From: Hamadaea tsunoensis DSM 44101
GTDB lineage: Bacteria > Actinomycetota > Actinomycetes > Mycobacteriales > Micromonosporaceae
Length of the DNA: 64,000 nt
Assembly: GCF_000428945.1 (NCBI RefSeq)
Contig: NZ_KE386822.1
Span: 62,001 to 126,000 of the forward strand
Direction: 5' to 3'
The notes beneath the pieces were generated by a model. The model had not been told where the DNA came from. It worked only from the letters and a program-made list of their open reading frames with translations, and searched no databases. The translations under genes and the position numbers were made by a program. This document shows positions 16,317 through 25,318 of this stretch, piece after piece. Each line of letters begins with the position of its first letter. Position 1 is the stretch's first letter.

Positions 16317-18236
16317 ATGAGACCCAAGCGCATGGCGGCACTGTCCGCCCTCGTCACCGTCCTGATCACCACCTTCGCCCTGACCGCCGCCGCCCCCGCG
16401 GGGGCCGCTGAGCTGATCACGAACGGCGGGCTGGAGTCCGGCGCGCTGAGCCCGTGGTCGTGCACCGGCTCGCTCGGCAGCGTCGTGGCCACCCCCGTCC
16501 ACACCGGGACGAAGGCGCTGCAGGGCGCCGCCTCCTCCTCGGACAACGCGAACTGTACGCAGACCGTCCCGGTCGTGTCCGGTACGGCGTACACGCTCAG
16601 CGCGTACGTGCGGGGCAGTTACGTGTACCTCGGCGTCACCGGCGGCAGCTCGACCTGGACGCCGAACGCGACCGACTGGACGAAGCTGACCGTCACGTTC
16701 ACGGCGTCCAGCTCCAGCGTCCAGGTCTTCCTGCACGGCTGGTACGGCACCGGCACCTACTACGCCGACGACGTCTCCCTGGACGGCCAGGGCGGATCGA
16801 GCGCGCCGGGCGTACCGGGCAACCCGTCGGCGGGCACGATCACCAACACCTCGGTGGCCCTCTCGTGGGGCGCCTCGACCGGTACGGTCACCGGTTACCG
16901 GGTCTACGAGGGCGGCACGGTCGTCTCGACCGGCACCGGGACCAGCGCGACGATCTCCGGGCTGACCGCCTGCACGACGCACACGTACAACGTGACCGCG
17001 TACAACAGCGTGGGGGAGTCGGCCCACTCGGGCAACGTCTCGGCCACCACGACCGGCTGCACCACCGGCGTCCCCGGTACGCCGGCCGGCCCCTCGGTCA
17101 CCGGCAGCACCGACACGTCGCTGAGCCTCGGCTGGGGCGCGTCCAGCGGAACCGTGACCGGCTACCGGGTGTACGAGGGCACCACGCTCAAGACCACGGT
17201 GACCGGGACCAGCGCGACGATCTCCGGGCTGACGGCCTGCTCGTCGCACACGTACGGGATCGCCGCGTACAACGGGACGGGTGAGTCGGCCAAGGCGAAC
17301 GTGACCGGAACGACCACCGGCTGCACCACCGGTACGCTGCCCAAGCACCTGCTCACCGGGTACTGGCAGAACTTCACCAACGGGGCGACCCCGCTCAAGC
17401 TGGCCTCGGTGCCGACCACCTACGACATCGTGGCGATCGCGTTCGCCAACGCCGACCCGGGCAACGCCGGCGGCGTCACGTTCACCGTCGACTCAGGACT
17501 GTCGTCGGCGCTCGGCGGGTACACCGACGCGCAGCTGAAGGCGGACGTGACCACGCTGCACTCGCGCGGCCAGAAGGTGATCCTGTCGGTCGGCGGCGAG
17601 AAGGGCTCGGTCTCGGTCGGCAGTTCGGCCGCGGCGACCAACTTCGCCAACAGCGTGTACGCGATCATGAGCAGCTTCGGCTTCGACGGCGTCGACATCG
17701 ACCTGGAGAACGGGCTCAACGCGACCTACATGGAGCAGGCGCTGCGCTCGCTGCGCTCGAAGGCGGGCAGCGGCCTGCTCATCACGATGGCACCGCAGAC
17801 GATCGACATGCAGTCCACCGGGACGGCGTACTTCAGCCTGGCCCTGAACATCAAGGACATCCTGACGATCGTGCACACCCAGTTCTACAACTCGGGCAGC
17901 ATGCTCGGCTGCGACCAGATGTTCGCGTACTCGCAGGGCACGGTGAACTTCATGACGGCGCTGGCCTGCATCCAGCTGCAGTCGGCGCTGCGGCCCGACC
18001 AGGTGGCGCTCGGCCTGCCGGCGACGTCCGGCGCGGCCGGCGGCGGCTACGTCGCGCCGTCCGTGGTCGACAGCGCGCTCGACTGCCTCGCGGCCGGGAC
18101 GGGCTGCGGCTCGTTCGTGCCGCCGGCGAAGTGGCCGGCGATCCGCGGCGCGATGACCTGGTCCATCAACTGGGACGCCGCGAACGGCTACAACTTCGCC
18201 AACACCGTGCACAGCCACCTCGTGGCGATGCCGTAG
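16317..18236 (+). CDS. Secreted GH18 chitinase with CBM and two FnIII domains
   Basis: This 639-aa enzyme has a signal peptide (residues 1-30), a carbohydrate-binding module (about 32-165, starting ITNGGLESGALSPW), two fibronectin-III domains (about 168-250 and 255-340) and a C-terminal GH18 barrel (about 342-639). The catalytic motif DGVDIDLE is at 457-464, with E464 the acid. It should hydrolyse chitin outside the cell. The two FnIII units share nearly identical segments (TGTSATISGLTAC), a sign of recent internal duplication. The gene follows an HTH regulator and may be controlled by it. Confidence 0.95.
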   Translation: MRPKRMAALSALVTVLITTFALTAAAPAGAAELITNGGLESGALSPWSCTGSLGSVVATPVHTGTKALQGAASSSDNANCTQTVPVVSGTAYTLSAYVRGSYVYLGVTGGSSTWTPNATDWTKLTVTFTASSSSVQVFLHGWYGTGTYYADDVSLDGQGGSSAPGVPGNPSAGTITNTSVALSWGASTGTVTGYRVYEGGTVVSTGTGTSATISGLTACTTHTYNVTAYNSVGESAHSGNVSATTTGCTTGVPGTPAGPSVTGSTDTSLSLGWGASSGTVTGYRVYEGTTLKTTVTGTSATISGLTACSSHTYGIAAYNGTGESAKANVTGTTTGCTTGTLPKHLLTGYWQNFTNGATPLKLASVPTTYDIVAIAFANADPGNAGGVTFTVDSGLSSALGGYTDAQLKADVTTLHSRGQKVILSVGGEKGSVSVGSSAAATNFANSVYAIMSSFGFDGVDIDLENGLNATYMEQALRSLRSKAGSGLLITMAPQTIDMQSTGTAYFSLALNIKDILTIVHTQFYNSGSMLGCDQMFAYSQGTVNFMTALACIQLQSALRPDQVALGLPATSGAAGGGYVAPSVVDSALDCLAAGTGCGSFVPPAKWPAIRGAMTWSINWDAANGYNFANTVHSHLVAMP

Positions 18237-18568
18237 TTCTCATCGTCCTCTCATCCTCGCCGGGGCAGAGTGGGTCGCGTGCCAGCGATCCGCAACTCCC
18301 GGCGGAGGCTCCCGACCGGACCTGGCCCCGCGGTGCGTGTGTCCTTCCTCGCGCGCTCCACGGTGGCCGGGCCCGGGCCCAGGGTGGTCCTGGTGGCACC
18401 TTGACGCGACCGCCAGTGCGGCGCCCACCGACCTTGGGGTCAAGAGGGGTTTACCGGGTCCGGGCGGCTCGTGCGGGATCATGGCGGGCGCCGGCGGCGC
18501 CGGTCGGGACCGGTCTCGTCCCGGTATCGGGGTGGCCGATGACTCCGAGACGGGACAGGGGATCCGAC

Positions 18569-18595
18569 CGGCCGCCGCCCTCAGGGCGGCGGCCG
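18569..18595. terminator. GC-rich hairpin
   Basis: The perfect 12-bp arms GGCCGCCGCCCT and AGGGCGGCGGCC are separated by one base, with one more flanking C-G pair. There is no T-run, as is usual in actinomycetes. It lies between the convergent chitinase and response regulator genes. Confidence 0.6.
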
Positions 18596-18607
18596 CCCCA
18601 TCTCCTC

Positions 18608-18683
18608 CCGACGATCTTGCGCGAATGCCCCGAATTTCGCGGCGTATGCCCGTTGTGCCGGTACATTCGCGCAAGATCGTCGG
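18608..18683 (-). repeat. 76-bp family A element, copy 1
   Basis: Perfect 20-bp arms CCGACGATCTTGCGCGAATG (18608-18627) and its complement (18664-18683) flank a 36-bp core. The core matches the other copies when read on the minus strand (GGCACAACGGGCATACGCC). It lies between convergent gene ends. Confidence 0.93.
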
Positions 18684-18744
18684 AAGGAAGGGCGGGGCGC
18701 GCCGGGGAGGGGGCGGAGGGGCGGCGGAAGGAAGGGCGGGGCGG

Positions 18745-19416
18745 TCAGGAGGCGGCGAAGCGGTAGCCGGCGCCGCGGACCGTCTGGATCGTGTCCCGGC
18801 CGAACGGCCGGTCCACCTTCTCCCGCAGGTAGCGGACGTAGACGTCGACGACGTTGGAGCCGCTCAGCTGGTCGGAGTCCCAGAGCTTGTCGATGAGATA
18901 GCTGCGCGAGAGGACCTGGTCGGGATGCCGCATCAGCTCATGGAGCAGCCCGAACTCCCGGGCCGACAGGGCCACCGGCTGCCCGTCGCGGGTCACCGTG
19001 CGGCGGGCCGGGTCCAGCGTCACGCCGGCCAGGTTCAGCACCGCCGGCCGCTGGCTGGGCGCCCGCCGGGTCAGGGCGCGCACGCGGGCGTACAGCTCCG
19101 CGAGGGCGACCGGCTTCACGAGATAGTCGTCCGCACCGGCGTCCAGCGCGGTCACCCGGTCGGCCACCGCGTCCCGCGCGGTCAGCACCAGGATCGGGGT
19201 CCAGCGCTCCTCGGCCCGCAGCGTCCGGGTCACGGAGATCCCGTCGCCGCCGGGGATCATCAGATCCAGGACGATCAGGTCGTACGCGAATTCGCGCGCG
19301 GCCCAGAGTGCTTCGGTGCCTGAGCCCGCGAGGTCGACCGCGTACCCCTCGCCGGACAGTCCTCTGCGCAGGGCCCCGGCCAGCGCCGTGTCGTCTTCCA
19401 CCAGAAGCAGCCGCAC
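18745..19416 (-). CDS. OmpR-family response regulator
   Basis: This 223-aa protein has a receiver domain (RLLLVEDD at the N-terminus and the phosphoacceptor in VLDLMIPGG) and a C-terminal winged helix (about 125-220, with DQLSGSNVVDVYVRYLREKV). It should bind DNA when phosphorylated by the kinase encoded next to it. The GTG at 19416 gives normal length. Unusually, it is divergent from its kinase, with only 19 bp between the two start codons. Confidence 0.93.
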   Translation of the reverse strand: MRLLLVEDDTALAGALRRGLSGEGYAVDLAGSGTEALWAAREFAYDLIVLDLMIPGGDGISVTRTLRAEERWTPILVLTARDAVADRVTALDAGADDYLVKPVALAELYARVRALTRRAPSQRPAVLNLAGVTLDPARRTVTRDGQPVALSAREFGLLHELMRHPDQVLSRSYLIDKLWDSDQLSGSNVVDVYVRYLREKVDRPFGRDTIQTVRGAGYRFAAS

Positions 19417-19435
19417 GACGACTACCGTACGCCGG

Positions 19436-20737
19436 GTGAGTCCCCGTCTTCGCCGTTGGACACCGCGTACGCTCCGCGGCCGCATCACCGCGGCGTACCT
19501 GGCCGCGCTGGTGGTGACGCTGGGCGTGTTCGGGATGGTCGGCTCGGCGCTGCTGGTGCACAACCTGCGCGCGGCCGACACCGACGAGGTGACCGCCCGC
19601 CTCGGCGACCTGGCTGCGGCCGTCCAGGCGGGCGACCTCACACCGGTCGACCGGGACCCGTTCGCGCAGGTGATCACCCGCGATCTGGTGACCGCCCGCT
19701 CCTCGGCCGCGCCGAGCAGCCCGGTGCTCACCGACGCCGAGCTCGCCCGGGCCCAGCAGGGACAGATCGTGGTGCACAAACGCGTACCCGGGCTCGGGTC
19801 GGACGCCGTGCTGGTGGCCACGCCGCTGTCGCCGGAGCGGGTGGCGGTCGCCGGATCCAGCCTGGACAGCGTCAACGAGGTGTCCCGCCGGCTCGTCGTC
19901 GGCGTCGCGATCAGCGTGCCGCTGCTCGTCCTGCTGCTGACGCTCGGCGTACGCCGCCTGGTCGGCACGGCGTTGCGGCCGGTCGCCGGGCTCACCGCCG
20001 AGGCACAGGAGATCAGCACCGCCGACCCCGGCGAGCGGCTGCCGGTCCCGCCCGGCGACGACGAGGTGGCCGCCCTCGCGCGTACGCTGAACGGAATGCT
20101 CGACCGGATCGCGGCCGCGTCGCGACGGGAGCGTTCGTTCCTCGACGCCGCCGCGCATGAACTCCGGACGCCGGTGGCGGCACTGCGCGCGGAGCTGGAG
20201 GTCGGTCTGGCCGCGGAGGGCGAGCGGGACGCGCGGCTGGCCCTGCGCGGCGCGCTGCGCGAGGCCGACCGGCTGGGCCGGCTGACCACGGACATGCTGA
20301 CGCTCGCCCGGGCCGGGGCCGGTGAGGTGCCGCTGGAGCGGGTGCCGACCGACGTCACCGACCGGATCCGGGCCACCGCAGCCCGGGTCGCCACCGTCTA
20401 CGCCCTGGCCGTCGAGATCACCGGCGAGGAGGTCGTGGCCGACGTCGATCCCGTCCGGCTCGACCAGGTGGTGACGAACCTGCTGGCCAACGCCGCGCAG
20501 GCGGGTGCGCGCCACGTCGCCGTACGCGTCGGCGAGCCGCTGGTGCTCGTGGTGGACGACGACGGGCCGGGTTTCCCACGCGCGCTGCTGCCGTTGAAGT
20601 TCCGCGACTCCGACGCGCCCGGCCTCGGACTGACCATTGTGGACATGGTGGCCCGTGCGCACGGGGGAGAACTGGTGGTGGGCAACGATTCGCCGCTCGG
20701 CGGTGCCCGCGTCACGGTACGCCTGAGCGCGCCGTGA
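19436..20737 (+). CDS. Membrane sensor histidine kinase
   Basis: This 433-aa kinase has two membrane helices (about residues 15-40 and 150-172) around an extracytoplasmic sensor of about 110 residues, a HAMP domain, HisKA with H241 in AAHELRTP, and a HATPase domain with an N-box (NLLANAAQAG), DDDGPGFP and GLGLTIVD. It should pair with the adjacent OmpR-type regulator. The GTG at 19436 is chosen because upstream in-frame codons would be antisense to the regulator gene. The input signal is unknown. Confidence 0.92.
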   Translation: MSPRLRRWTPRTLRGRITAAYLAALVVTLGVFGMVGSALLVHNLRAADTDEVTARLGDLAAAVQAGDLTPVDRDPFAQVITRDLVTARSSAAPSSPVLTDAELARAQQGQIVVHKRVPGLGSDAVLVATPLSPERVAVAGSSLDSVNEVSRRLVVGVAISVPLLVLLLTLGVRRLVGTALRPVAGLTAEAQEISTADPGERLPVPPGDDEVAALARTLNGMLDRIAAASRRERSFLDAAAHELRTPVAALRAELEVGLAAEGERDARLALRGALREADRLGRLTTDMLTLARAGAGEVPLERVPTDVTDRIRATAARVATVYALAVEITGEEVVADVDPVRLDQVVTNLLANAAQAGARHVAVRVGEPLVLVVDDDGPGFPRALLPLKFRDSDAPGLGLTIVDMVARAHGGELVVGNDSPLGGARVTVRLSAP

Positions 20738-20758
20738 CGGACGAGTGCCCGATACGGA

Positions 20759-20790
20759 GCCGCGGCCGCCTCCCGAGAGACGGCCGCGGC
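20759..20790. terminator. Hairpin between convergent genes
   Basis: GCCGCGGCCG (20759-20768) and CGGCCGCGGC (20781-20790) are perfect 10-bp arms with a 12-bp loop. It separates the ends of the histidine kinase and MBL hydrolase genes and could serve both. Confidence 0.7.
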
Positions 20791-20815
20791 AGGTCCGGCG
20801 GTGTGACCGGTTCGC

Positions 20816-21535
20816 TCAGGCGGCCGCCGCGACCGCCTGGATCTGCCGGATCGCCTCCGGGACGCCGCCGTTCCAGGGCGTGCCGTGGCCCGGCAGCACC
20901 CACGTGGCCGGCAGGTCCGCCAGCCGGGTGAGCGAGGCCAGCGCCTGCTGCGGGTCGTCGGTGAACGGCGCCGGCTGGGGACCGCGCCGCCCGGTGAGGA
21001 CGTGGCGGGTCGTGAGGCCGTCGCCCACGAAGATCGCATCCGCCACCGGCACGGAGACCGCGATGCTGCCGGGGGAGTGGCCCGGCAGGCCGATGATCTG
21101 CGGCGCGCCGGGCAAGTCGAGCACCTGTCCGTCGGCCACCTCGACCACCTCGGTCAGGTAGTTCGTGCGCAGGCCGCCCTTGCGGCTCGCGTACCAGAAG
21201 AAGCCGGCGGTGGCGCCGACCTTCATCGGGCCGTACGCGACCTTGGGCTTGGGGCCGCCCTTGGCGCGCTCGGCGTCGGCGGCGTGGATGTACACCGGTA
21301 CGCCGTGCTCGCGGCGCAGCCGCTCGGCGAACCCGATGTGGTCGCTGTCGCCGTGGGTGAGGACGACGCCGCGGATGTCGTCGAGCGAGCGGCCCATGGT
21401 CGCGAGTTCGGCGGTCAGTTCGCCGTAGTGGCCGGGGAGACCGGCATCGATGACCGTCACGCCTTCATCAGTGTCAACCAGGTAGACCGCGACGATGTCG
21501 TTACCGATGCGGTGCAGGTGCGGGCCGAGCTGCAT
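20816..21535 (-). CDS. MBL-fold metallohydrolase
   Basis: This 239-aa protein has the metallo-beta-lactamase fold: VTVIDAGLPGH, the metal motif THGDSDHIG (H-x-D-x-D-H, so one of the usual histidines is replaced by Asp), GLPGHSPGSIAV and a late VLPGHGTPW. The substrate is unknown; relatives include thiolesterases and lactonases. A GGAGAGGG site precedes the ATG. It is divergent from a TetR gene with a repeat-containing intergenic region, which suggests TetR control of this hydrolase. Confidence 0.87.
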   Translation of the reverse strand: MQLGPHLHRIGNDIVAVYLVDTDEGVTVIDAGLPGHYGELTAELATMGRSLDDIRGVVLTHGDSDHIGFAERLRREHGVPVYIHAADAERAKGGPKPKVAYGPMKVGATAGFFWYASRKGGLRTNYLTEVVEVADGQVLDLPGAPQIIGLPGHSPGSIAVSVPVADAIFVGDGLTTRHVLTGRRGPQPAPFTDDPQQALASLTRLADLPATWVLPGHGTPWNGGVPEAIRQIQAVAAAA

Positions 21536-21588
21536 GGTTGTGCCCTCTCCGAGGATGTTGCTACCTTCCGTCTGATGGCTACGCTACC

Positions 21589-21622
21589 TAGCTATCATGG
21601 CTATGGTCAATAGCTATGATGG
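21589..21622. promoter_or_regulatory. Candidate TetR operator
   Basis: The direct repeats TAGCTATCATGG (21589-21600) and TAGCTATGATGG (21611-21622) are centred 22 bp apart, two helical turns. Each contains the palindrome TAGCTA. They lie between the divergent MBL and TetR genes. Confidence 0.55.
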
Positions 21623-21673
21623 TGTCACGCGCGTCACGGTCGCCGACCGCGTCACGATCGGAAAGGAGGTCGG

Positions 21674-22231
21674 ATGCCCACGCCCGACCGGACCTCGCTC
21701 GACGAGATCATCCGCACCGGCCGCGAGATCCTCGAAAGCGACGGGCTGGGCCGCCTCACCATGCAGGCGGTCGCCGACCGGGTCGGCGTACGCGCACCGT
21801 CGCTGTACAAACGCGTACGCAACCGCGACGATCTCGTCCGGCTCATCGCGGAGGCGATCCTCCTCGACCTGACCGGGCGGCTGGAGGCGGTGGCCGACGG
21901 CGGGGATCCGCGCCGGGAACTCGGGCGGCTGGCCCATGCGCTGCGCGCGTTCGCTCATGCCCAGCCGGCCGGGTACCGCCTCGTCTTCACCTGGGGGCCG
22001 CCCGATCCGGCCACGCTCACCCGCTCCAGCGCGCCGATCCTGCGGGTGGCCGCCCGTCTGGCCGGGCCGGACCACGCGCTCCCGGCCGCGCGCACGATCA
22101 CCGCATGGGCCCACGGGTTCATCGGCATGGAACTGGCCGGGGCCTTCAACCTCGGCGGGGATCTCGACGTCGCCTTCGACTTCGGGATCGCCGCCCTCGC
22201 CGAAGCGCTCACCGCCGCGGGCACGGCCTAG
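21674..22231 (+). CDS. TetR-family transcriptional regulator
   Basis: This 185-aa protein has an N-terminal TetR HTH (about residues 8-55: ILESDGLGRLTMQAVADRVG then APSLYKRVRNRDDL) and a C-terminal ligand-binding domain of the TetR_C WHG-like type. It has a near-consensus ribosome site (AAAGGAGG) six bases before the ATG. Divergence from the MBL hydrolase gene suggests it controls that gene and itself. Confidence 0.9.
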   Translation: MPTPDRTSLDEIIRTGREILESDGLGRLTMQAVADRVGVRAPSLYKRVRNRDDLVRLIAEAILLDLTGRLEAVADGGDPRRELGRLAHALRAFAHAQPAGYRLVFTWGPPDPATLTRSSAPILRVAARLAGPDHALPAARTITAWAHGFIGMELAGAFNLGGDLDVAFDFGIAALAEALTAAGTA

Positions 22232-22258
22232 CCCCCGCCCCCTTCCGCCCGGCTTGTG

Positions 22259-22334
22259 GCGACGATCTTGCGCGAATGTACTGGCATAACAGGCATAAGC
22301 CGCGATTTTCGGGGCATTCGCGCAAGATCGTCGG
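22259..22334 (+). repeat. 76-bp family A element, copy 2
   Basis: Perfect 19-bp arms (22260-22278 and 22315-22333) of the CGACGATCTTGCGCGAATG type flank a 36-bp core. The core shares 27 or more positions with copy 1 read in reverse. It lies between the convergent TetR and beta-helix protein genes. Confidence 0.93.
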
Positions 22335-22343
22335 AAGAGAGGG

Positions 22344-23705
22344 TCAGGCGGAGACGTCGGCGGTCGCCCAGGAGTCGCGGAACGCGTACCGCTTCGGGTT
22401 GGCGGTATAGCGCAGGAACGCGGTGCCCGTCGTCGTGCCCACCGCCGTCGTCGTGTGCTGGAACCGGCAGCCCTCGTAGATCATCTTGCCGTTCGTGAGG
22501 GCGGCGCCGTCGGCCGACACCACGTGGTATCCGCCGAGTACGCAGTCCTGGTACCGCACGATCGGCAGCTTTCCGGCCCCGCCGCCCGTGTACCGGTGGA
22601 AGTTGAGGAAGCCGGGCGCGTCCTGAATCGCGGCCACGTCCGAGCACGACGTGAACGTGACGTTGCCCCGGTTCCAGTCGCAGTCGATGACCTTCTGGTC
22701 CGCGCTCTTCTTCGGCTCGAAGCGTACGCCGTCGACGTTGAGCCGGGCGTCGGTGATGTCGCCGTCCGCGGTGTAGCGCAGGACGAAGTAACGGGCGGCG
22801 GCCGTGCCGACCATCGACCACGAGCCGCCGAGGACGTTGATCGAGCCGCCGCGGTCGAACTTGAGCAGGTCGCCGCCGGCGACGGCGAAGTTGCAGGACA
22901 GGAAGAAGTAGTTCAGGAACTGGTCCTGCGGCTTGCTGCCGGCCGGGTCGGTGATGCCGCAGTGCAGGAACGCGTCGGTGAAGGTGGCGGTGGTGTCGGT
23001 CGAGCAGAGCACGAAGTGGTGCTCGCTGTTGTTGTTGGCGTACTTGTCGCCGTCGATCCCGATCACGCGGTTCCACTTGCCGCGCCACTCGACGTTGCGG
23101 TACTCGAAGTACTGGTTCTGCCCCGCGCCGTACTGCGGGTACACCGAGTCGGCCGCCACCGAGCCGACCGACCAGTAGTACGCGAAGTTGTTGTTCGCGT
23201 TGCCGGAGCTGAAGCTCATGTCCGCGAACGTCGTGTAGCGCAGGCGTACGGCCGCGGTGAGGAGGTTGTTCTCCCTCGGGTCGGCGCTGGCCGCGAAGGC
23301 GGTGTCGAAGGTGATCGTGGTGACGCGGACACCGGCCCCGCGGTAGCGCAGGCCGAAGATCTGATCGGCGGTGCCGGTCGTCGGCGACCACATCAGGATG
23401 TCCTTCTGGGTGATGCGGTAGTTGCCCGGCGGGAAGAAGATCTCCTTCTGCGCGACGCCGCCCACGCGGCCGGCGATCGCCGCGGTCACGGCGGCCTTGA
23501 CCGCCGCCGAGTCGTCCGTGACGCCGTCGCCCTTGGCGCCGTAGGTCTTCACGTCCACGGTGTAGACCGCCGGGTCCGTGTTCGCGGCCGCCGGGTCCGC
23601 GCCCAGCAGGGCCGCCGCGCCCGCGCCGCCGACCGCGGTGCCGACCATGCCGCCGACCATGCCCAGGCCGAGCCTGCGCCGGCTCAGTCTCTCGTCGTAC
23701 GCCAT
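22344..23705 (-). CDS. Tat-exported right-handed beta-helix protein (pectate lyase 3-like)
   Basis: This 453-aa protein starts with a twin-arginine signal (LSRRRLGLGMVGGMVG). The mature part opens with VDVKTYGAKGDGVTDDSAAV, the hallmark of the pectate-lyase-3/phage tail-spike superfamily, then continues as a repetitive beta-rich stretch. No catalytic residues can be assigned, so it may be a polysaccharide lyase, a hydrolase or a structural protein. A good GGAGG site precedes the ATG. Confidence 0.82.
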   Translation of the reverse strand: MAYDERLSRRRLGLGMVGGMVGTAVGGAGAAALLGADPAAANTDPAVYTVDVKTYGAKGDGVTDDSAAVKAAVTAAIAGRVGGVAQKEIFFPPGNYRITQKDILMWSPTTGTADQIFGLRYRGAGVRVTTITFDTAFAASADPRENNLLTAAVRLRYTTFADMSFSSGNANNNFAYYWSVGSVAADSVYPQYGAGQNQYFEYRNVEWRGKWNRVIGIDGDKYANNNSEHHFVLCSTDTTATFTDAFLHCGITDPAGSKPQDQFLNYFFLSCNFAVAGGDLLKFDRGGSINVLGGSWSMVGTAAARYFVLRYTADGDITDARLNVDGVRFEPKKSADQKVIDCDWNRGNVTFTSCSDVAAIQDAPGFLNFHRYTGGGAGKLPIVRYQDCVLGGYHVVSADGAALTNGKMIYEGCRFQHTTTAVGTTTGTAFLRYTANPKRYAFRDSWATADVSA

Positions 23706-23773
23706 CCTGCCTCCCCTGCTCCAGATGATCTGTACAAAGTAGACCGATGGCGTGGCCGGTACAAGATCGTTGA

Positions 23774-25003
23774 TCAGGACGGCGGGGTCAGGTCGGCGGC
23801 CCGGTCCAGCAGTGCCCGCCGCTCCGCGTCGCCGTGGGTACGCTCCGCGGCCAGCCGGAACAGCCGGGCGGCGCGTACCGGGTCGCCGTCACGGGCGGTC
23901 AGATCGGCCTCGACGGCCACGGCCAGCGGATAGTCGTCCAGCGCCCCGCCCGTGCGCGCCTGGGCCAGCAGGAGCAGCCCGGCGGCGGCCCCGTACGCGT
24001 ACCCGTGCGCGACCGCGCGGTTCAGCTCGATGACCGGGCTGGGCTGGACGCGGGCCAGCTCGTCGTAGAGCTCCGCGATCCGGGGCCAGTCCGTCGCGTC
24101 GGCCGTCGGGGCGGTCGCGTGGCAGAGGGCGATCCGGGCCTGGAGCGCGTACGCGCCGGAAGTGTCGACAGTGGACAGCACGGACCGTGCCTCGGCGACG
24201 GCGGCGTGGTCCCACCGGGAGCGGTCCTGCTTGTCGAGGGTGACGAGGTGGCCGTCGGCGTCGCGGCGGGCCGCGCGGCGGGAGTCCTGCAGCAGGAAGA
24301 GCGCGAGCAGCGCGGCGGCCTCGGGCTCGGCGGGCAGCAGCCGGGCGAGCAGCCGCGCGAGCCGGACGGCCTCGGCGGCGAAGGCCGGCTCGCCGTCGGC
24401 GTTGTAGCCGGTCGTGAACAGCAGGTAGAGCACTGCCAGCACCCCCGGTACGCGGTCGGCCAGCGCGGCGCCCTCGGGTACGCGGTACGGGATGCGGGCG
24501 TCGGAGATCTTGGTCTTGGCCCGGGTGAGCCGGCGGGTCATCGTGGCCTCGGTGACCAGGAACGCCCGGGCGATGTCGGCGGTCGGGACGGCGCAGATCG
24601 TCCGCAGCGTGAGCGCGACCCGGGCCTCCAGCGGCAGCGCGGGATGGCAGCAGGTGAAGATCAGCCGCAGCCGGTCGTCCTCGACCTCCCCGTCCGCGGC
24701 CTGCTCGGCGGTCGCCGCGGTCAGCGCCAGCACGGCCAGCTCGCGCAGCTTGCGCCGCTCCACGTCGGCCCGGCGCAGCAGATCCAGCGCGCGGTTGCGG
24801 GCGACGGTCATCAGCCAGCCGCCGGGATTGCCGGGAACGCCGTCCGCGGGCCATCGCGCCAGCGCCTGCGCCAGCGCGTCCTGCGCGCAGTCCTCGGCCA
24901 GGGTCCAGTCGCCGGTGATCCGGATGAGGGCCGCCACGATCCGGGGGTACGCGTCCACGGCCGCCTGGGCGGCGGCAGCCCGTGCCTCATCACTCACCCG
25001 CAC
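23774..25003 (-). CDS. ECF RNA polymerase sigma factor with C-terminal extension (ECF42-type)
   Basis: This 409-aa protein has sigma region 2 (about residues 10-75, DWTLAEDCAQDALAQAL), region 4 (about 115-165, VPTADIARAFLVTEATMTRR) and a long alpha-helical TPR-like extension of about 230 residues containing the conserved FTTGYNADGEPAFAAEA. This architecture is typical of group ECF42, which is controlled through the extension and normally encoded with DGPF/YCII-domain proteins. No such partner is in the window. The start is GTG at 25003 or 24997. Confidence 0.9.
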   Translation of the reverse strand: MRVSDEARAAAAQAAVDAYPRIVAALIRITGDWTLAEDCAQDALAQALARWPADGVPGNPGGWLMTVARNRALDLLRRADVERRKLRELAVLALTAATAEQAADGEVEDDRLRLIFTCCHPALPLEARVALTLRTICAVPTADIARAFLVTEATMTRRLTRAKTKISDARIPYRVPEGAALADRVPGVLAVLYLLFTTGYNADGEPAFAAEAVRLARLLARLLPAEPEAAALLALFLLQDSRRAARRDADGHLVTLDKQDRSRWDHAAVAEARSVLSTVDTSGAYALQARIALCHATAPTADATDWPRIAELYDELARVQPSPVIELNRAVAHGYAYGAAAGLLLLAQARTGGALDDYPLAVAVEADLTARDGDPVRAARLFRLAAERTHGDAERRALLDRAADLTPPS

Positions 25004-25318
25004 ACCCTACTGACGAACGCGTACCCCCACTGCGGACGCCGCCCTTCTCGCGAGGGCTCAGGATCCCGCGCCCTCGTCCGCCGATCCCGCGCCCTCGTTC
25101 GACGATCCTGAGCCCTCGTTCGGCGATCTTGCGCGAATGTTCGGGCTTGTTGGGCATTCCAGGCAGATTTTCGGACATTCGCGCAAGATCGCCGCGATGG
25201 CGGTTCGCCGGGATGCAAGTTGCATCGACGGTTCCCGTGGGCGGTTGAACCGCATATGCTCGGTACCGGATCTCCGGCCGCCCTCGGGCGGCGCGGTCGC
25301 CGGCTGAAAGGTGTGTCG
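25004..25318. other. 315-bp divergent intergenic region
   Basis: It separates the sigma factor gene from the second DUF574 methyltransferase. It contains three short direct repeats near 25060-25120 (variants of GATCCTGAGCCCTCGTTCG) followed by the family A element at 25120-25195. Promoters for both genes should lie here, though no consensus is clear. Confidence 0.6.
25120..25195 (+). repeat. 76-bp family A element, copy 3 (covarying arms)
   Basis: Perfect 20-bp arms CGGCGATCTTGCGCGAATGT (25121-25140) and complement (25175-25194). Relative to the other copies an A-T pair is changed to G-C on both sides, a compensatory change that keeps the stem. This is the only copy between divergent genes. 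Confidence 0.93.

Larger units (their letters stand above)
18237..18744. other. 508-bp intergenic region between convergent genes
   Basis: No convincing gene is present. The region contains a strong GC-rich hairpin (18569-18595) and a 76-bp family A element (18608-18683). A short GTG frame near 18280 (41 codons, Arg/Pro-rich) has no recognisable homology and could be a remnant. Confidence 0.6.
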
